NCBI GenBank assembly: GCA_015179045.1
Contig: WHUZ01000006.1
Location: 1,922,001-1,986,000 of the forward strand
Length of the DNA: 64,000 nucleotides
From: Kalaharituber pfeilii
Taxonomy: Eukaryota > Ascomycota > Pezizomycetes > Pezizales > Pezizaceae
Direction: 5' to 3'
Shown: positions 1-10,711 of the stretch, piece after piece
How the letters are laid out: every line of letters begins with the position of its first letter
Position numbering within the stretch: position 1 is the first letter of the stretch
Notes under the pieces: model-generated
The model's input: only the letters and a program-made list of their open reading frames with translations
What the model was told of the DNA's origin: nothing
Database searches by the model: none
Made by a program: the position numbers and the translations under genes

Positions 1-2039
1 CATCGCGTCTTCCAGGTCCTCCGGATCGCTATCCTCTGAATCTGAGCCGACCCCCCTTCCGCGTCTTGACAATGCGTCCGGTCCACCGTGCTTTTTGCCC
101 GCGACATGCTTAATATCGAATGCGAAGAGTCGTATCCATGCGAGCCACCTATTGACCACCGAGCCTGGTAAATCCGACGCTGGCTGATTGAGCTGGTGTA
201 CTAGCGTTTTGGCATCAATTTCAACGAGGAACCTCACGCCGTAGAGGTAAAAACGAAACTTCTTGAGCGCTTTCAACAACCCCCTGCATTCGAGCTTTCC
301 AGAGTCGTATTTCTTCTCTGCTGGTGTCCAGAGTCCACTCTCGTACCGTGCGGGATGTCGCTTAGTGCTGCATTTGCCTTCGGAACACTCCTCTTCCTGC
401 TGCAATATCGCACCCCAGCCGAGGAGTGACGAATCCACGGACAGAACGATCCTTCCCGAGCTTTCATAATCGATCGGCTTCAATGCGGGCGCGGATGTCA
501 GTGCCTTTTTGAGCTTATCCATGGCTTCTTGCTGTTCGACCCCCCATACGAAGCCTCCCTTTTTGAACGTGCGGAAGATTGGTTCAGCAATGGCAGCGAA
601 GTCCTTGACCCAGATTCTATAGTACACGCAGAGCCCGATGAAAGCCTTTGCATCTGTGGTGTTCTGACAAGGTGCCCAGTTCACGATTTTCCTCACCTTC
701 ATCTCCTCAGGTGTGCGACCATTTGCTCCTGTCATGTATGCTACTAATTTGACGACTGATTTCAGGAACTCGCTCTTTTCACCTGAGATTGTGCCCCCTG
801 CGCGCTCGATGTCTGCCAGGACGAGGTCTAGCGAGATGATGGCTTCCAGAACAAATTTCCGCACCCCCGGCGCAACCTCTATAGGCTTCCCACTCTCTGG
901 ATCCAAAAACCAACTGCGGGTACGCGGTCTAGCCACGACGTCATCGATGAAAGGTTTTCCCCTCCCGGCTGCGATCTGGTCTTTTAGCGCCTTGCGAATA
1001 ACACGATCGAATAATTGCACGCCATTGGTGTAACCCTGTGGGAGCGTGGTCATGCGCAGTAGGCCGAATGGTGTCATGAATGCCGTCATGTCCCTGGATT
1101 CCGGTGCGAGAGTACACTGATCGTAGCCAGAGAACAGGTCGAGGAGTGAAATGAGCGGGTACCCTGCGAACTCTTCGCTGAACTCATCGGCGGAAGGTGG
1201 TAAACTTGCGTCCTTAATCGTCACTGCATTCAAGCGTTGCGCCGCATTGATGAGTCGGTACTGACCACTTTTCTTCGGGACCAGAAACCATGGATTGCGA
1301 TATGGGCCAAAACTACGCTCCAATGCACCACAATCGAGCTTTTGCTTCACGATTCGCACAACCTCTGCCTCAAGAGCTTTGGGAACCCGGAACCCTGGTA
1401 CCTGCCACGGAGTATGCTGCACGGTCGGAATGACATGTGGCGGCTCGATCTCGTCGATGAATCTACCCTTTTCCGTGAAATCGAATGCGAACGCGGCCTC
1501 ACGGTTGTATAGCACTTCCATTAGGACATCCAGTTCCGCCGCGGTCAGCCCCTCACCTATCTTTAATCGCGCTACCCGTTCCGGAGTAAGCCGTGTCCCT
1601 CTGCGTATTGACGAGAATTTTGGCGTGATCCATTGCGAATATTTCGACTCCTCCTCGCGCACAGCTTCCGTGCTCGTACCCGGTCTCTTCTCTTTACTGA
1701 TCAGCCGGTCCTTCCAATCCTCCTCACCTCCCGGCTTTAACCCCCCTTCATGCGGTCTATTAACCGGCCGAACCTTATCCTTTTTCCGCTTATATAAGGT
1801 CAGCGCGCTCCCGCCTCCCCCTCCGCTCCTACCACCGCTCCTGCTACCGCTCCTGCTACCGCTCCTGCTACCGCTCCTGCTACCGCTTCCGAACCCCCTC
1901 CCTTCCAACATCTCCAACCTCTCCATGCATATCACTCTTGCCTTGCTACCCTCGAATGCTAACCCGTATATTTCCCCCCAGTCATCCCTATGCCTTTCTA
2001 TCCCCCGGATCAATGCGACGTCAGCTGTTCCCGGGCCCA
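1..2039 (-). CDS. pol: Gypsy pol: reverse transcriptase and RNase H (partial, -1 frame to gag)
   Basis: Reading the minus strand one frame back from gag gives an open frame from about 2061 to the window edge. The start of this frame is a linker rich in Gly-Ser-Arg repeats, encoded by tandem repeats near 1815-1895. Reverse transcriptase follows. Recognisable pieces are NPWFLVPKKSGQYRLINAAQ (about 1290-1230), LDLFSGYDQ (about 1145), LPQGYTNG and the catalytic FIDDV (about 955-940). The RNase H start VDSSLLGWGAIL (about 445) and the chromodomain-proximal connection that normally precedes integrase follow. There is no ATG at its start, as expected for a frameshift product. It converts the genomic RNA to cDNA in the virus-like particle. 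The 3' end and integrase lie outside the window. Confidence 0.85.
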
Positions 2040-4832
2040 CTACTGACGCGGTCCTTTTCCCGATACCATTCCCGAACCTGATCCCGATCCTAATCCTGGT
2101 TGCCTTGGTAGCCTTGCTCTGCTGCGGTTGCGGCTGTGATTTGGGGGCACGGAGCAGAACGTTGCAGAGTTTCCGTCGGCATCATATATGGTCGTGTAAC
2201 AGCTTCCGTCATCTCGATTGTCATGCTTCGCGCGTACCTTTCGTTCCCACGGTCTCCCCAAGATGACGTCCTGCGAAAGACCCTCCATGACGAAGAAATT
2301 GCAGCTGGCGACAATCCCTCCCACGTTAACCGGCACATCGTGGCATATACCATATATCATCGACCGCTGCGAATTTGCCGACCCCACCGTCCATTCCGCT
2401 TCGAGATCTATAGGTAAGTTGTCCAACTCTTCGTATACTGACCTCGACATTAGACACAGCTCAGCTCCACAATCGATCAACATATCAAACGTCTGTCCCT
2501 CGATCCGGCCCTTGCAACGTGGTGATGCGCATGCATACAGATTCCGCAGAGCTTCTGACCACCGCAGTGCGTTAATATGCGCATCAACCCCCTCCTTCCC
2601 ATCTTTATCCTTGTTAAGCGGTGGAACCCTCTTGATACCGAACCATTGCTGAATGAGATCCGGAGATAGCGATAAGACCTCGCGCACTGTTAATCCCGGA
2701 ATTGGTGAGTCGAGGACCTTGTTGCTTAACTCAAGGAGGTTTGCTGATTCTCGAAGCGAGGTCCATAGCTTCTCTTGCTTCTGCCGCTTTGTTACTTCCT
2801 TGTTTGGTCCAGCACTGCTTGGTCCTACGTCCTGTATGACAGTATCTTTTTCTTTACCTTTATCCATGCCAGCGGGTCGCCGCATCACTCGGATTGTTGA
2901 ACCACTCTTCTGCCGTTTCCTCGTTCTGTCGCCATCATCGTCTAGTCGCCGCCCCCTCTTCTCCTCTACCTCTGCTTCTAATCTCGATTCCTCCGTTGCG
3001 ACGTATACAACTGGCTCGCCGTTGATGAACTCTGATGCTGATTTGGGCAAACAGTCCTCGATGGTAATACAATTCGCTTTAGGCATCTCCGACTCCTTCT
3101 TCCTTAGTTGCGCAGCCACCCAGTCCTGCTGCCATTCAATCTTTCCATCAACCTCAACTGGGATAGGTACACGCACTGGGTCCCCTACCCCCTCCTGCCC
3201 TAGATACAGCACTGGACCACGTCGATGTACATCTCCTCTTTCAATTGCCTTCCTTAATCCTTCACAAGAGTCCCTACCATGCGGTCCACCGTCCCAATAG
3301 CACCCCCTAATGTTGACACGGTTTGCACTTGGTGGATATTCTCGGTTGCCATATTGATTGGGTGAATAGTATGGTCTCGATGGTCCTTGCTGATTTTGTC
3401 GCGTCCGCTGCATTTCGATATGATACAACTTCAGCTCCTTCATCATGTCGGCGAGTTCGTCTACGTCAACTTTTCCCTTCGATGCTGGAGGCTCGGGATT
3501 CGGAGATGGCTTCTCTGCTATTGGCTTAAACGGCGTTGCTTCCTTCACATCCATGTCTTTATCAACCATTTGGATAACCTTTGGTAACCTCCACATTTGC
3601 AGGTTTTGTTTGGTGCATATTTTTAACGCCTCCTTCTTCAGGTCCGCCCAAATCGTTCGTGTCGTCGACGGTTTCTCCAACTCAATCGAGCATTCCTTGC
3701 ACAGCATGTCGCCTACCTTTTCTGTGAACGCCTGAAGGAAAAGAAGAACTCGGGTATGTTCACTAATAGCCCCAGTGCTGACTAAATACTCTGACCTTTC
3801 CGAAAAGTTGAAAATAAAGGATCTCATTTGAATGGGAGTAGGGTCCGACATGTTCCGAATAGTGCGAATCATGGAACGCAGGTAAGCCTCGGTATTCCTT
3901 CGTTGCTCTTCGTCATAATCCTTAAACTCTTCCAGCAGTTCCTTTTTGAATGTATCCCATGTTGTCACAGTCTTGAAGTTAATGATTTGTTTAACATGAG
4001 TGTCCGTATCCTCATCACAATAGAAGGGGAGTTTTCTAATTCGTTTCTCGTCCTCCCACCCTGCTGTCAAATCTTCCCATATAGCAATAAATCGTGATAT
4101 GTCCTTACCCTCAAAATTTGGTGCACCTGGTTGATGCGGTAGTGGGAAATAACAGAGGGATGAGATAGGCACAGATGCTGAGGTACTCGTGGAAACCGCA
4201 GTCGAACCAGCAGATGAAGAACCAGCGGATGAAGAAGATCCGGATGCGGCGACACTTCCTTCTGGCATGGTTGCTTTCGATTCGGAGAGTGCTGAACAGG
4301 TACAGATGCGGTGCGAGATGTGGTTGCGAGGAAAGGTGCGTGTGCAAGGTAAGGTGCGTGTGCAAGTGCGTGTGCGGGTGCGAGTGCCTGTGCGAGTGCG
4401 GGTGCGGTTACAAGCAAGAGATGAAGTAGAGAGCGGTGCGAGCGGAGGGTGCGGTTGCGAGGTGCGATTGTGCTGATTGTGCGGTGCGGAGGAAGATGTG
4501 CGTGCGGATGTGCGTGCCGATGAAGGTATGCGTGCCTCCCTCTCTCGATGCGTCCTTCCTGGCTTCCTTATATCTTTCGCAGACTCAGCATATTCAACAT
4601 ATTCGACACCAAGCCTACCATTGCCTCCACCTGATCTTCTATCATCTGATCTTCTATCACCTGATCCGGTTGCCGTGCGGTTTGTTGCCACACACAGGCC
4701 AAGAACGGTAATGACTACCAAATTAGGAAATGTGGCAAAGTGGCTGAGAATGGTAGCGACCACTAAAGTCAACACAACGTCAAAGCGTCCACTCAGAACC
4801 TCCGCCATCAATGTTCGCTCCATTACTAACAA
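2040..4832 (-). CDS. gag: Gypsy gag with C-terminal retropepsin-like protease (930 aa)
   Basis: One 930-residue frame. The N-terminus is hydrophobic, then Thr/Arg/Ser-rich. A retrotransposon gag domain lies at about residues 225-400; landmarks are HQPGAPNFEGKD, WDTFKKELLEEF and LLFLQAFTEKVGD. A short motif CYWDGGPHGRDSC replaces a standard zinc knuckle. Near residue 790 is the protease motif IDCGAELCLMS. A retropepsin active site is normally D-S/T-G, so the D-C-G here is unusual. The relative at 49456-51960 has DSGSE in this position. The C-terminus is a Gly-Ser run that ends at a TAG 12 nt after a slippery heptamer. Gag forms the particle and the protease processes the polyprotein. The start codon chosen is the first ATG; a later start is possible because the N-terminal 200 residues are low complexity. 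Confidence 0.85.
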   Translation of the reverse strand: MLVMERTLMAEVLSGRFDVVLTLVVATILSHFATFPNLVVITVLGLCVATNRTATGSGDRRSDDRRSGGGNGRLGVEYVEYAESAKDIRKPGRTHREREARIPSSARTSARTSSSAPHNQHNRTSQPHPPLAPLSTSSLACNRTRTRTGTRTRTRTCTRTLPCTRTFPRNHISHRICTCSALSESKATMPEGSVAASGSSSSAGSSSAGSTAVSTSTSASVPISSLCYFPLPHQPGAPNFEGKDISRFIAIWEDLTAGWEDEKRIRKLPFYCDEDTDTHVKQIINFKTVTTWDTFKKELLEEFKDYDEEQRRNTEAYLRSMIRTIRNMSDPTPIQMRSFIFNFSERSEYLVSTGAISEHTRVLLFLQAFTEKVGDMLCKECSIELEKPSTTRTIWADLKKEALKICTKQNLQMWRLPKVIQMVDKDMDVKEATPFKPIAEKPSPNPEPPASKGKVDVDELADMMKELKLYHIEMQRTRQNQQGPSRPYYSPNQYGNREYPPSANRVNIRGCYWDGGPHGRDSCEGLRKAIERGDVHRRGPVLYLGQEGVGDPVRVPIPVEVDGKIEWQQDWVAAQLRKKESEMPKANCITIEDCLPKSASEFINGEPVVYVATEESRLEAEVEEKRGRRLDDDGDRTRKRQKSGSTIRVMRRPAGMDKGKEKDTVIQDVGPSSAGPNKEVTKRQKQEKLWTSLRESANLLELSNKVLDSPIPGLTVREVLSLSPDLIQQWFGIKRVPPLNKDKDGKEGVDAHINALRWSEALRNLYACASPRCKGRIEGQTFDMLIDCGAELCLMSRSVYEELDNLPIDLEAEWTVGSANSQRSMIYGICHDVPVNVGGIVASCNFFVMEGLSQDVILGRPWERKVRAKHDNRDDGSCYTTIYDADGNSATFCSVPPNHSRNRSRARLPRQPGLGSGSGSGMVSGKGPRQ
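2055..2061 (-). promoter_or_regulatory. -1 ribosomal frameshift heptamer GGGAAAA between gag and pol
   Basis: In the gag frame the minus strand reads TCG GGA AAA, which fits the X XXY YYZ rule. Slipping back one base joins gag to the open pol frame. The gag stop TAG begins 12 nt downstream. The related element has the same heptamer at 51939-51945 with the same 12-nt spacing to its stop. Confidence 0.65.
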
Positions 4833-5346
4833 ATCGTGACTAATTTTTGTTGCGGTGCTGTATGATATTCCTAATCACGCTGATAAATCACGCTGATAAA
4901 TAGTAAATAGTGCTGACAAAAGGAATACTTGCTTCGATACTATTCTATGCTTTTTGTGCTATCTCGTGTGGCGTTTTTCAGGGTCTAATGCCTCTCCCAC
5001 CTCCGGAGTGAGTTGAGGTCTTGCAGGTGCGGTGTGCGTGGTGCGGTATGTCTAAGTGCGTATATGCGAGTGCGCAGGTGCTTTTTGCGCAGGTGCTTTT
5101 TGCGTAGGTGCTGTTTGCGTGTGTGCTGTTTGCGTGTGTGCTGTTTGCGTGTGCGAGATGCCAGATGCGTGTGCCTATGCCAGTGCCAGTGCGAGTGCGA
5201 GTGCGTGTGCATTGCGAGTGTTTTGCGATATACCCAATTTGCGCGGATTGCGACCTAAGGTCTAAATCAAAGTCATGATGCGATTGCGATTGCGGTATCA
5301 AGTTGCAGTCGTTCTACAGCCACAGCTCTCCGGTCGAAGGGACCAA

Positions 5347-5623
5347 TGTAAGAGGACAGATAGTATAGATCACTACCGCCTGTGAGAGACCGGGAGAGTG
5401 AGAGCTGGCGGAACGAACGTACAACTGATAGTGCGAGCGGGTGCGAGAGAAGATTGCTTGATTGATTGATGATTTCTAGCTAACGCTCCGTAACCATACA
5501 AATATATAACCCATACATCCCATCACGTGCCACCGCATGCCAAGCTTCCCTCTCTTATGCGCACATCCTCATTATGTCAGCGTCCCCACACCGTGTTCGA
5601 GCTCTTGTATCTATCACATTACA
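5347..5623 (-). repeat. Probable 5' LTR of the left Gypsy element
   Basis: On the minus strand the segment ends in TACA directly before the PBS-like sequence, and it can be opened by TGTAATGTG. No second LTR is in the window to fix the outer boundary. The next 280 bases (5624-5911) hold no gene that can be recognised. Confidence 0.45.
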
Positions 5624-5911
5624 TCCGATACCCGTATGTTGGTGTTACTAATCGATAAGTTCTTTGCCGTTACAGTTACTAATCCATAAGTCCTTTTCTG
5701 TTACTGTTACCAACAGATACCTTCTTTCCGACTACTATTTCGTCTGTTGTTTGGTCGCTGTTCTGTTCTTTTCATTTAACTCATATCCATGATCTACCAC
5801 CATGTTGTCATATTAATGTTTATGAAATCATGCAATAACGCCACAGCACCAACTTCAGCTTAGTTGCAAGCCAAACGCAGTCCGTGTGACTTGCGCACCC
5901 TGCCTGATATG

Positions 5912-5978
5912 TTTTTTTTTTTTTTTTTTTTTTTTATTTCACGTGACCCCGCTTGTAGCTGTTCGCCATGGCAGGGCA
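5912..5978 (-). mobile_element. Tail A micro-retroposon
   Basis: A poly(T) run followed by the reverse complement of tail A. It is flanked by the direct repeat GCCTGATATG at 5902-5911 and 5979-5988. About 43 nt of unique sequence precede the poly(A) on the minus strand. It starts at CCCTGCC, the foot of the predicted tail hairpin. Confidence 0.85.
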
Positions 5979-6101
5979 GCCTGATATGTTACACCAGCCT
6001 ATCTAGTCATGGTTCTGGCAGTCACGTCATGCAAGTGCTCGTCATGTATGTAATCCTGTGTTGTTCAGCAATCTCTGTAATCAATCGGACTTAGGTACAG
6101 A

Positions 6102-6842
6102 CCAGTGTTCCCAACCGGCCAGGCCGCCCAGGCTGGGCCAGGCCGCCCAGGCTGGTCCAGGCCGGTCCAGGCCATTCAGGCCGTTTAAACAATTTCAGGG
6201 GCAGGAGGGCTGGTTATGAGGCTATTTCAGGGGCCACCTTCAGGTTACTTGGACACGGATTTAATATGAACCTTTCAATATTTTCGGATAACTATCTAGA
6301 CTTTTTTTTTATTGAGCAGCGCTTTTCGCAGGTATTCAGGTAAGTAATTTTTTTTGGTATCGCTTGACTATATACTAATTTCTTATTAGTACTGCAGGGA
6401 GACAGACATTCCAACCACCGGTTCTGGCGATGATGATTCCTTTAGCATTCTACTATTCTTCACTCTCCATAGTGCAGTTCAAGTTTTGATCTTGCATCGA
6501 CGATTCCCTGCAGTCCCATCTGATGCCGATATCGAGTCTTCTGGAATTTGGGTTACAAAAATCTGGTGCGACAAAGTTGGATTTGACAGAATGGTGAAGC
6601 TGTGCATGGCTAATGAAAAGCGATACTGGCGGTGTAAAATCAGCAAGCAAAATCCTAAACATTAGAGTAGAATTTAGAGTACGTTCTGTATATAGCTACT
6701 GTATAACTTAACTCACACTGTAGCCTGAATGGCCTCAATGGCCTGGACCGGCCTGGGCGGCCTGGGCCGGCCTAGATTTCTATGGCCCAGGCCGGCCAGG
6801 CCATACCCTTGGCCTGGCCTGGCCGGCCCGTTGGGAACACTG
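6102..6842. mobile_element. Non-autonomous hAT-like TIR element (GGCCTGG-rich ends)
   Basis: Terminal inverted repeats open with CAGTGTTCCCAAC and close with GTTGGGAACACTG. The ends are packed with GGCCTGG/CCAGGCC motifs. The 8-bp direct repeat GGTACAGA flanks it (6094-6101 and 6843-6850); 8-bp duplications are typical of hAT elements. No transposase is encoded. The middle is unremarkable, moderately AT-rich sequence. Confidence 0.8.
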
Positions 6843-7169
6843 GGTACAGATGTTCTTTATGCTCTTCAGAAGCTGCCAGTAGAGCCCGCTTGCCAGTATA
6901 GGCCGCCTGCCAGGAAAACTCTGCTTTCGCCACCCTGTTCTTGCTACTGCCCTTATCCCTTATCGCTGCTCCTACCTTTGTATTATGTTTCTTAGCCAAT
7001 GAGCCTATCGTATAAAGGCCTCATCTACCCCTCATGTAAATAGCTCTTTCTATCCTTGTCTGTTGATGTGTCATCTTAATAGACCCATATGGTTCCTCGT
7101 AGTCCATATGATCTTGGTATTCTTGTCAATCCCTAGATCTTATTCGTTACCTGATCTTTCTTCACTGCC

Positions 7170-7412
7170 TTTTTTTTTTTTTTTTTTTTTTTTTTGTCAT
7201 TACTCGCATGCCGCCTTGTAGGCTATGGCGAGGATTTAAATACATAACAACGAATAAACAGAGTATAACATCACAGAAAAAGTAAAAAACAACGTCGCAA
7301 CATCGAGCGTGTCCTGCACCACTCCGTCTACTCTGCCGCCCAGTCCATCACCTCCGCCAGCGTCATTTCTCCCCCCCTAACCCCCTCATCCCTTATCGGC
7401 CCCCTTAGTCCC
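7170..7412 (-). mobile_element. 5'-truncated LINE copy with tail B
   Basis: A 243-bp insertion with poly(T) on the plus strand and the direct repeat TCACTGCC on both sides (7162-7169, 7413-7420). On the minus strand its first part encodes the end of a LINE ORF2 (…TLAEVMDWAAE-stop). An AT-rich 3' UTR and tail B (CTCGCCATAGCCTACAAGG…) follow. Confidence 0.8.
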
Positions 7413-7640
7413 TCACTGCCTTTTCACCATAGTCTGCCATCGCCACTGAACCAGAACCGCTGAACCAGAACCGCTGAACCGCCCCCTGCGAGCCTCTCCT
7501 GTCAAGCCTCTCCTGTCAAGCCTCTCCTGTCAAGCCTCTCCTGTCAAGTTTGTCAAACCTCTGCCTTTCAGCGCTTGCGAAACCACTGTTACCCTGAGCC
7601 GGTCGTATCAATCAGACAGACCCCGCCCGCCACGCGTGAC

Positions 7641-7695
7641 TTTTTTTTTTTTTTTTTCACGTGACCCCGCTTGTAGCTGTTCGCCATGGCAGGGC
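7641..7695 (-). mobile_element. Tail A micro-retroposon
   Basis: Poly(T) plus reverse tail A. The direct repeats CGCCACGCGTGAC (7628-7640) and CGCCACGGGTGAC (7696-7708) differ at one base. It starts at GCCCTGCC. It interrupts the last bases of the host LTR. Confidence 0.85.
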
Positions 7696-7709
7696 CGCCA
7701 CGGGTGACA

Positions 7710-8128
7710 GTATTATTAGAAAATGCAGTTAATAGAAATTCTGCATATCTACTTTGCGTAACTTACAATCTTATTTCTTTACTATCTAATAAATTCAATA
7801 TCTAGTATACTAATAGTTTTTACTTAATTTATATAATTATTACATTATTCGAAAGTTAAGCTAAAGCAGTTTTATATATGCAATTCTTTCTTGTACATAA
7901 TATAATAATAATTAGCAAGTAGTAAATCTAAATAAAGATTAAGCTTATTATTAATTTTCAACAGAGTCAAGTGGTTATTTGAATTATTATATTGTTAGTA
8001 TGTAGAGGCTATCATTTGAGCCTATTATCTGGAATTCAGTTACAAATCCATCATGTATTGGCAAAAATCTGCTACATCTCTACTACCACCCCATCTATTA
8101 CCGATCCAAGGCCAAATTTATAACACAT
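7710..8128. other. AT-rich spacer, no gene seen
   Basis: About 400 bases dominated by A and T, with many TA dinucleotides and no supported coding frame. It resembles the other blocks that look RIP-degraded (22611-23071, 30735-31862). Confidence 0.6.
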
Positions 8129-8177
8129 GTTCTGGCCCACTGACGAACATTATGGTTCATGAAACCGGGCATATATA

Positions 8178-10383
8178 CTATGTTCTGCCGGGATATTGCG
8201 CACGACCGGGATGTTGCGCACTAGCGTGGCGCTAGTGCGCTAGCGCAATTACTTGATATCACTACAGTTGCGGGGCATTGTGGGGCACAGCAACACAGCA
8301 ACAATCATTCCCGGAGGTCTATAGAACTCAGCCATGGCAAAAGATCAAGAAGCGAAAATTCAGCAGGCTATTAAGGGCCTTAAAGATGGTAAGTTCAAGT
8401 CAGTTCGGAGAGCAGCAGACTTTTTAGGACTAGCTGAAGCTACAGTGAGGAATAGATATATGTAAGGGGAAGACTACTACTCGTAAAGTTAGTCATGAGA
8501 GTCAGCAGCATCTAGATAAAGAGCAGGAGAAGGCAGTGGTAAGATATCTTGAGTGAATGGATGATATGGGATTTCCTATTGAGATAGAAACTTTGAGAGA
8601 GATTGCTACTAGTTTAATAATTAAATGTAAGGTGGATATTAAGCAAGATTTAGGTAAAAATTGGGTATGTAGGTTTGTGAAAAGACACCTAGAGGTCAAG
8701 CAGAAGTTAGCAATAGCTCAGGAGCGCCAGCGGGCAGCAGCAAATAATCCGAAAGTGGTAAAAAGGTTTCTTCAGGCAGCGCAAAGAGTGATAGCAAGGA
8801 ATAAGATACCTGCAGAGAGTATATGGAATATGGATGAGAAAGGGTTTATGTTAGGGAGAGGAAGCAAATGCAAAGTAATTTGTAGAGCTGGGAGAAAGCA
8901 TGTGCGAAAGAGGGTGGACGGAAACAGAGAAACAATTACAGATATTGAGACAATTAATGCAGCCGGTAAAGTATTACCTGCATATATTATATATAAAGGA
9001 AAAGCTCATGTAGTAGGATGGTATGCAGGTATTACTCCAGAGGATAAGGAAGCAAGATTTAACCACTCACCTAAGGGATGGACAGATAATAAAATCGGTC
9101 AAGACTATTTGCAGCATCATTTTGACCCCCTAGCAATGAAATTGTCTAAAAAAACTCATCATCTTGTATTGTTTCTAGATGGACATGCCTCTCATTGCTC
9201 TTGGAAATTTCCTTCATGGTATCTGAAACATGATATGTTAGTATTTTGTCTTCCTCCACACTCAACGCATCTTCTACAGTCTTTAGATGTTGGGTTATTT
9301 GCACCTCTACAACATGTCAATAGTCAAGAGGTGGATACTTTTACTAGAGAGAATTTTGATATTGTTAGAAAAGGAAATTTTTGGCCAATGCTTAAGACAG
9401 CTCGAGAGCGTGCCTTTACGGAGCAGAATATCAAGTCTGGATGGGCAGGGATTAGAATATATCCTAGCAACTATAGAATCCCCCTTGGCAATATGCAACA
9501 TACAGCTATCAAAAAATACCTCTCTCCAGTATGTCCAATATCCTCCCATAGTGTCTATACTCCTAGGATACCAAGAGCACTCAAAAGACGTACCATTCGC
9601 TTCATTCAACGACTTCCAAATGCCTCTCAGTCAGAAATCAAAAAGTCATTTCTTAAACTCTCATCAGCAGCATTAGGAGCAATGACTGAGGTTGATATTG
9701 AGAGAGATATCAATATGAAACTCAAGAGGCATGGTAAAAAACTCAAGACAAAGGACCAAAGACGTCTTCCAGTCATTGGGCCCATTACTGGAAAGGATAT
9801 TATCAGGCTCAAGAAGCAGCTAGAGATGGAAGAGCAAAAGAAGCAAAAACCAAAAAAAAAAAAAGAACATCTAAGCCGAAGTCACAGCAACCACAGGCCA
9901 AAAACAAGCGTCAACTATCCCAACGTACTTGCAAACAAGCTAGAATTGCTTCAGAGTCACCAGAAGCCTGGTCTGATACAGATGACTCTGAAACATCTGA
10001 TGCTGCCTCAGATACCACTTTGGATACTATAGTTGTTCAGACACCACTTCCGCCCACAAGACGCCAGCTCTTTCCTACTTCGCACTCACCTCTAGACCCA
10101 CAAGAGCAGCTACCACAATGGCTGTGAGACTTAGGAAATGATTCTGCAAAAGTTAGACCTTCAAGTGTCTGTCCTTCCCAAATAGGTATGTTACCAAAAT
10201 CACCCCATCTGAAAAATTTCTGTGTGCTTAAAAAAGGTCTGAAATAGGTTTCTACATGTATCTAGATGCATTGTATTTAATTTGAAGTCAATTGAACAAG
10301 TCATTGAATTTTGACAAGTCATTTATTAGTCACCCAAAAGTGCGCAATATCCCGGTTATGCGCAATATCCTGGTAGAACACAG
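8178..10383 (+). mobile_element. Fot1/pogo-type DNA transposon
   Basis: 2206 bp between TA dinucleotides (8176-8177 and 10384-10385). The inverted ends read CTATGTTCTGCCGGGATATT and, on the minus strand, CTGTGTTCTACCAGGATATT. A second copy of the CCGGGATATTGCGCA motif sits just inside each end. A transposase pseudogene fills the element. Confidence 0.9.
8335..10032 (+). pseudogene. Fot1/pogo DDE transposase, broken near the N-terminus
   Basis: The first frame (ATG at 8335) gives a psq-type helix-turn-helix start (…GKFKSVRRAADFLGL…) and hits a stop at 8464, where a frameshift is needed. The next frame continues to a TGA at 8551-8553 that sits where a Trp codon would be expected (LE-stop-MDDMGFPI). 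From 8557 a 491-residue frame carries the CENP-B-type DNA-binding region and then the DDE catalytic core. First Asp in NMDEKGFMLG, second in LFLDGHASH, third in THLLQSLDVGLF. The C-terminus is basic. The catalytic core is intact but the DNA-binding start is not, so this copy is probably inactive. The G-to-A nonsense change is compatible with RIP. Confidence 0.88.
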
Positions 10384-10711
10384 TAGACACGTAGGTACAT
10401 AGAGGTACATTCATGTTCGCTGCTGGGCCAGGTGTTCGCGAATCGGCTGGCCCCGTGAAAAACACCACATGTTTCTGGCCGATTCGCGAATGGGCCTGGC
10501 CGGTTCGCACACAAAAAATGTTCGTCGGTGGGCCAGAACAAAGCCATTCGTAACCATATGAGTTGAATTGGTCAAACTGACACACGAGCTGTGACAATTT
10601 GGATGAGTGGAGTCTTCCTTTTTGTAACTTACAACGGCTCGTAAAAGGTCTTGGGGATTAGACAGTATTGGGATAAGTATGTCCTGGCAATATACTGTGT
10701 GGGGCGGCGAG

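Larger units (their letters stand above)
1..5623 (-). mobile_element. Ty3/Gypsy LTR retrotransposon, 3' part outside window
   Basis: The element reads right to left. A probable 5' LTR lies at 5347-5623. It is followed by a primer-binding-site-like stretch at 5329-5346 (minus strand TTGGTCCCTTCGACCGGA), a leader with short GC-rich tandem repeats (about 5010-5220), gag-protease (4832-2040) and pol (2039 to the window edge). The same PBS-like sequence follows the LTR of the Gypsy at 48455-52580, so the two elements are relatives. Integrase and the 3' LTR are not in the window. The outer LTR end is set only from a TG...CA rule and is uncertain. Confidence 0.85.
6872..7709 (+). repeat. Degraded solo LTR (same family as 23072-23897)
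   Basis: The sequence from GCTGCCAGTAGAGCCCGC to the terminal GTGACA aligns base for base over long stretches with 23072-23897. Its 5' third is missing next to the hAT-like element. Two retroposons sit inside it (7170-7412 and 7641-7695). Confidence 0.75.
8129..10552. mobile_element. TIR element (MITE-like) hosting the Fot1-type transposon
   Basis: TGTTCTGGCCCACTGACGAA at 8129 is the near-perfect inverted match of the sequence ending at 10552. The right part contains two inverted copies of GGCC…TTCGCGAAT (10430-10500). Removing the inner transposon leaves about 220 bp. No target duplication was recognised. Confidence 0.55.

Noticed and set aside
1295..2266. 323-codon plus-strand frame
   Set aside because: It is the antisense of the Gypsy pol frame, which contains reverse transcriptase motifs on the minus strand. 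Proline/leucine runs come from repeats.
8207..8252. Palindromic GCGCTAGTGCGCTAGCGC as a separate regulatory site
   Set aside because: It lies in the subterminal region of the Fot1 element, and a GCGCTAG-rich end is part of that inverted repeat.
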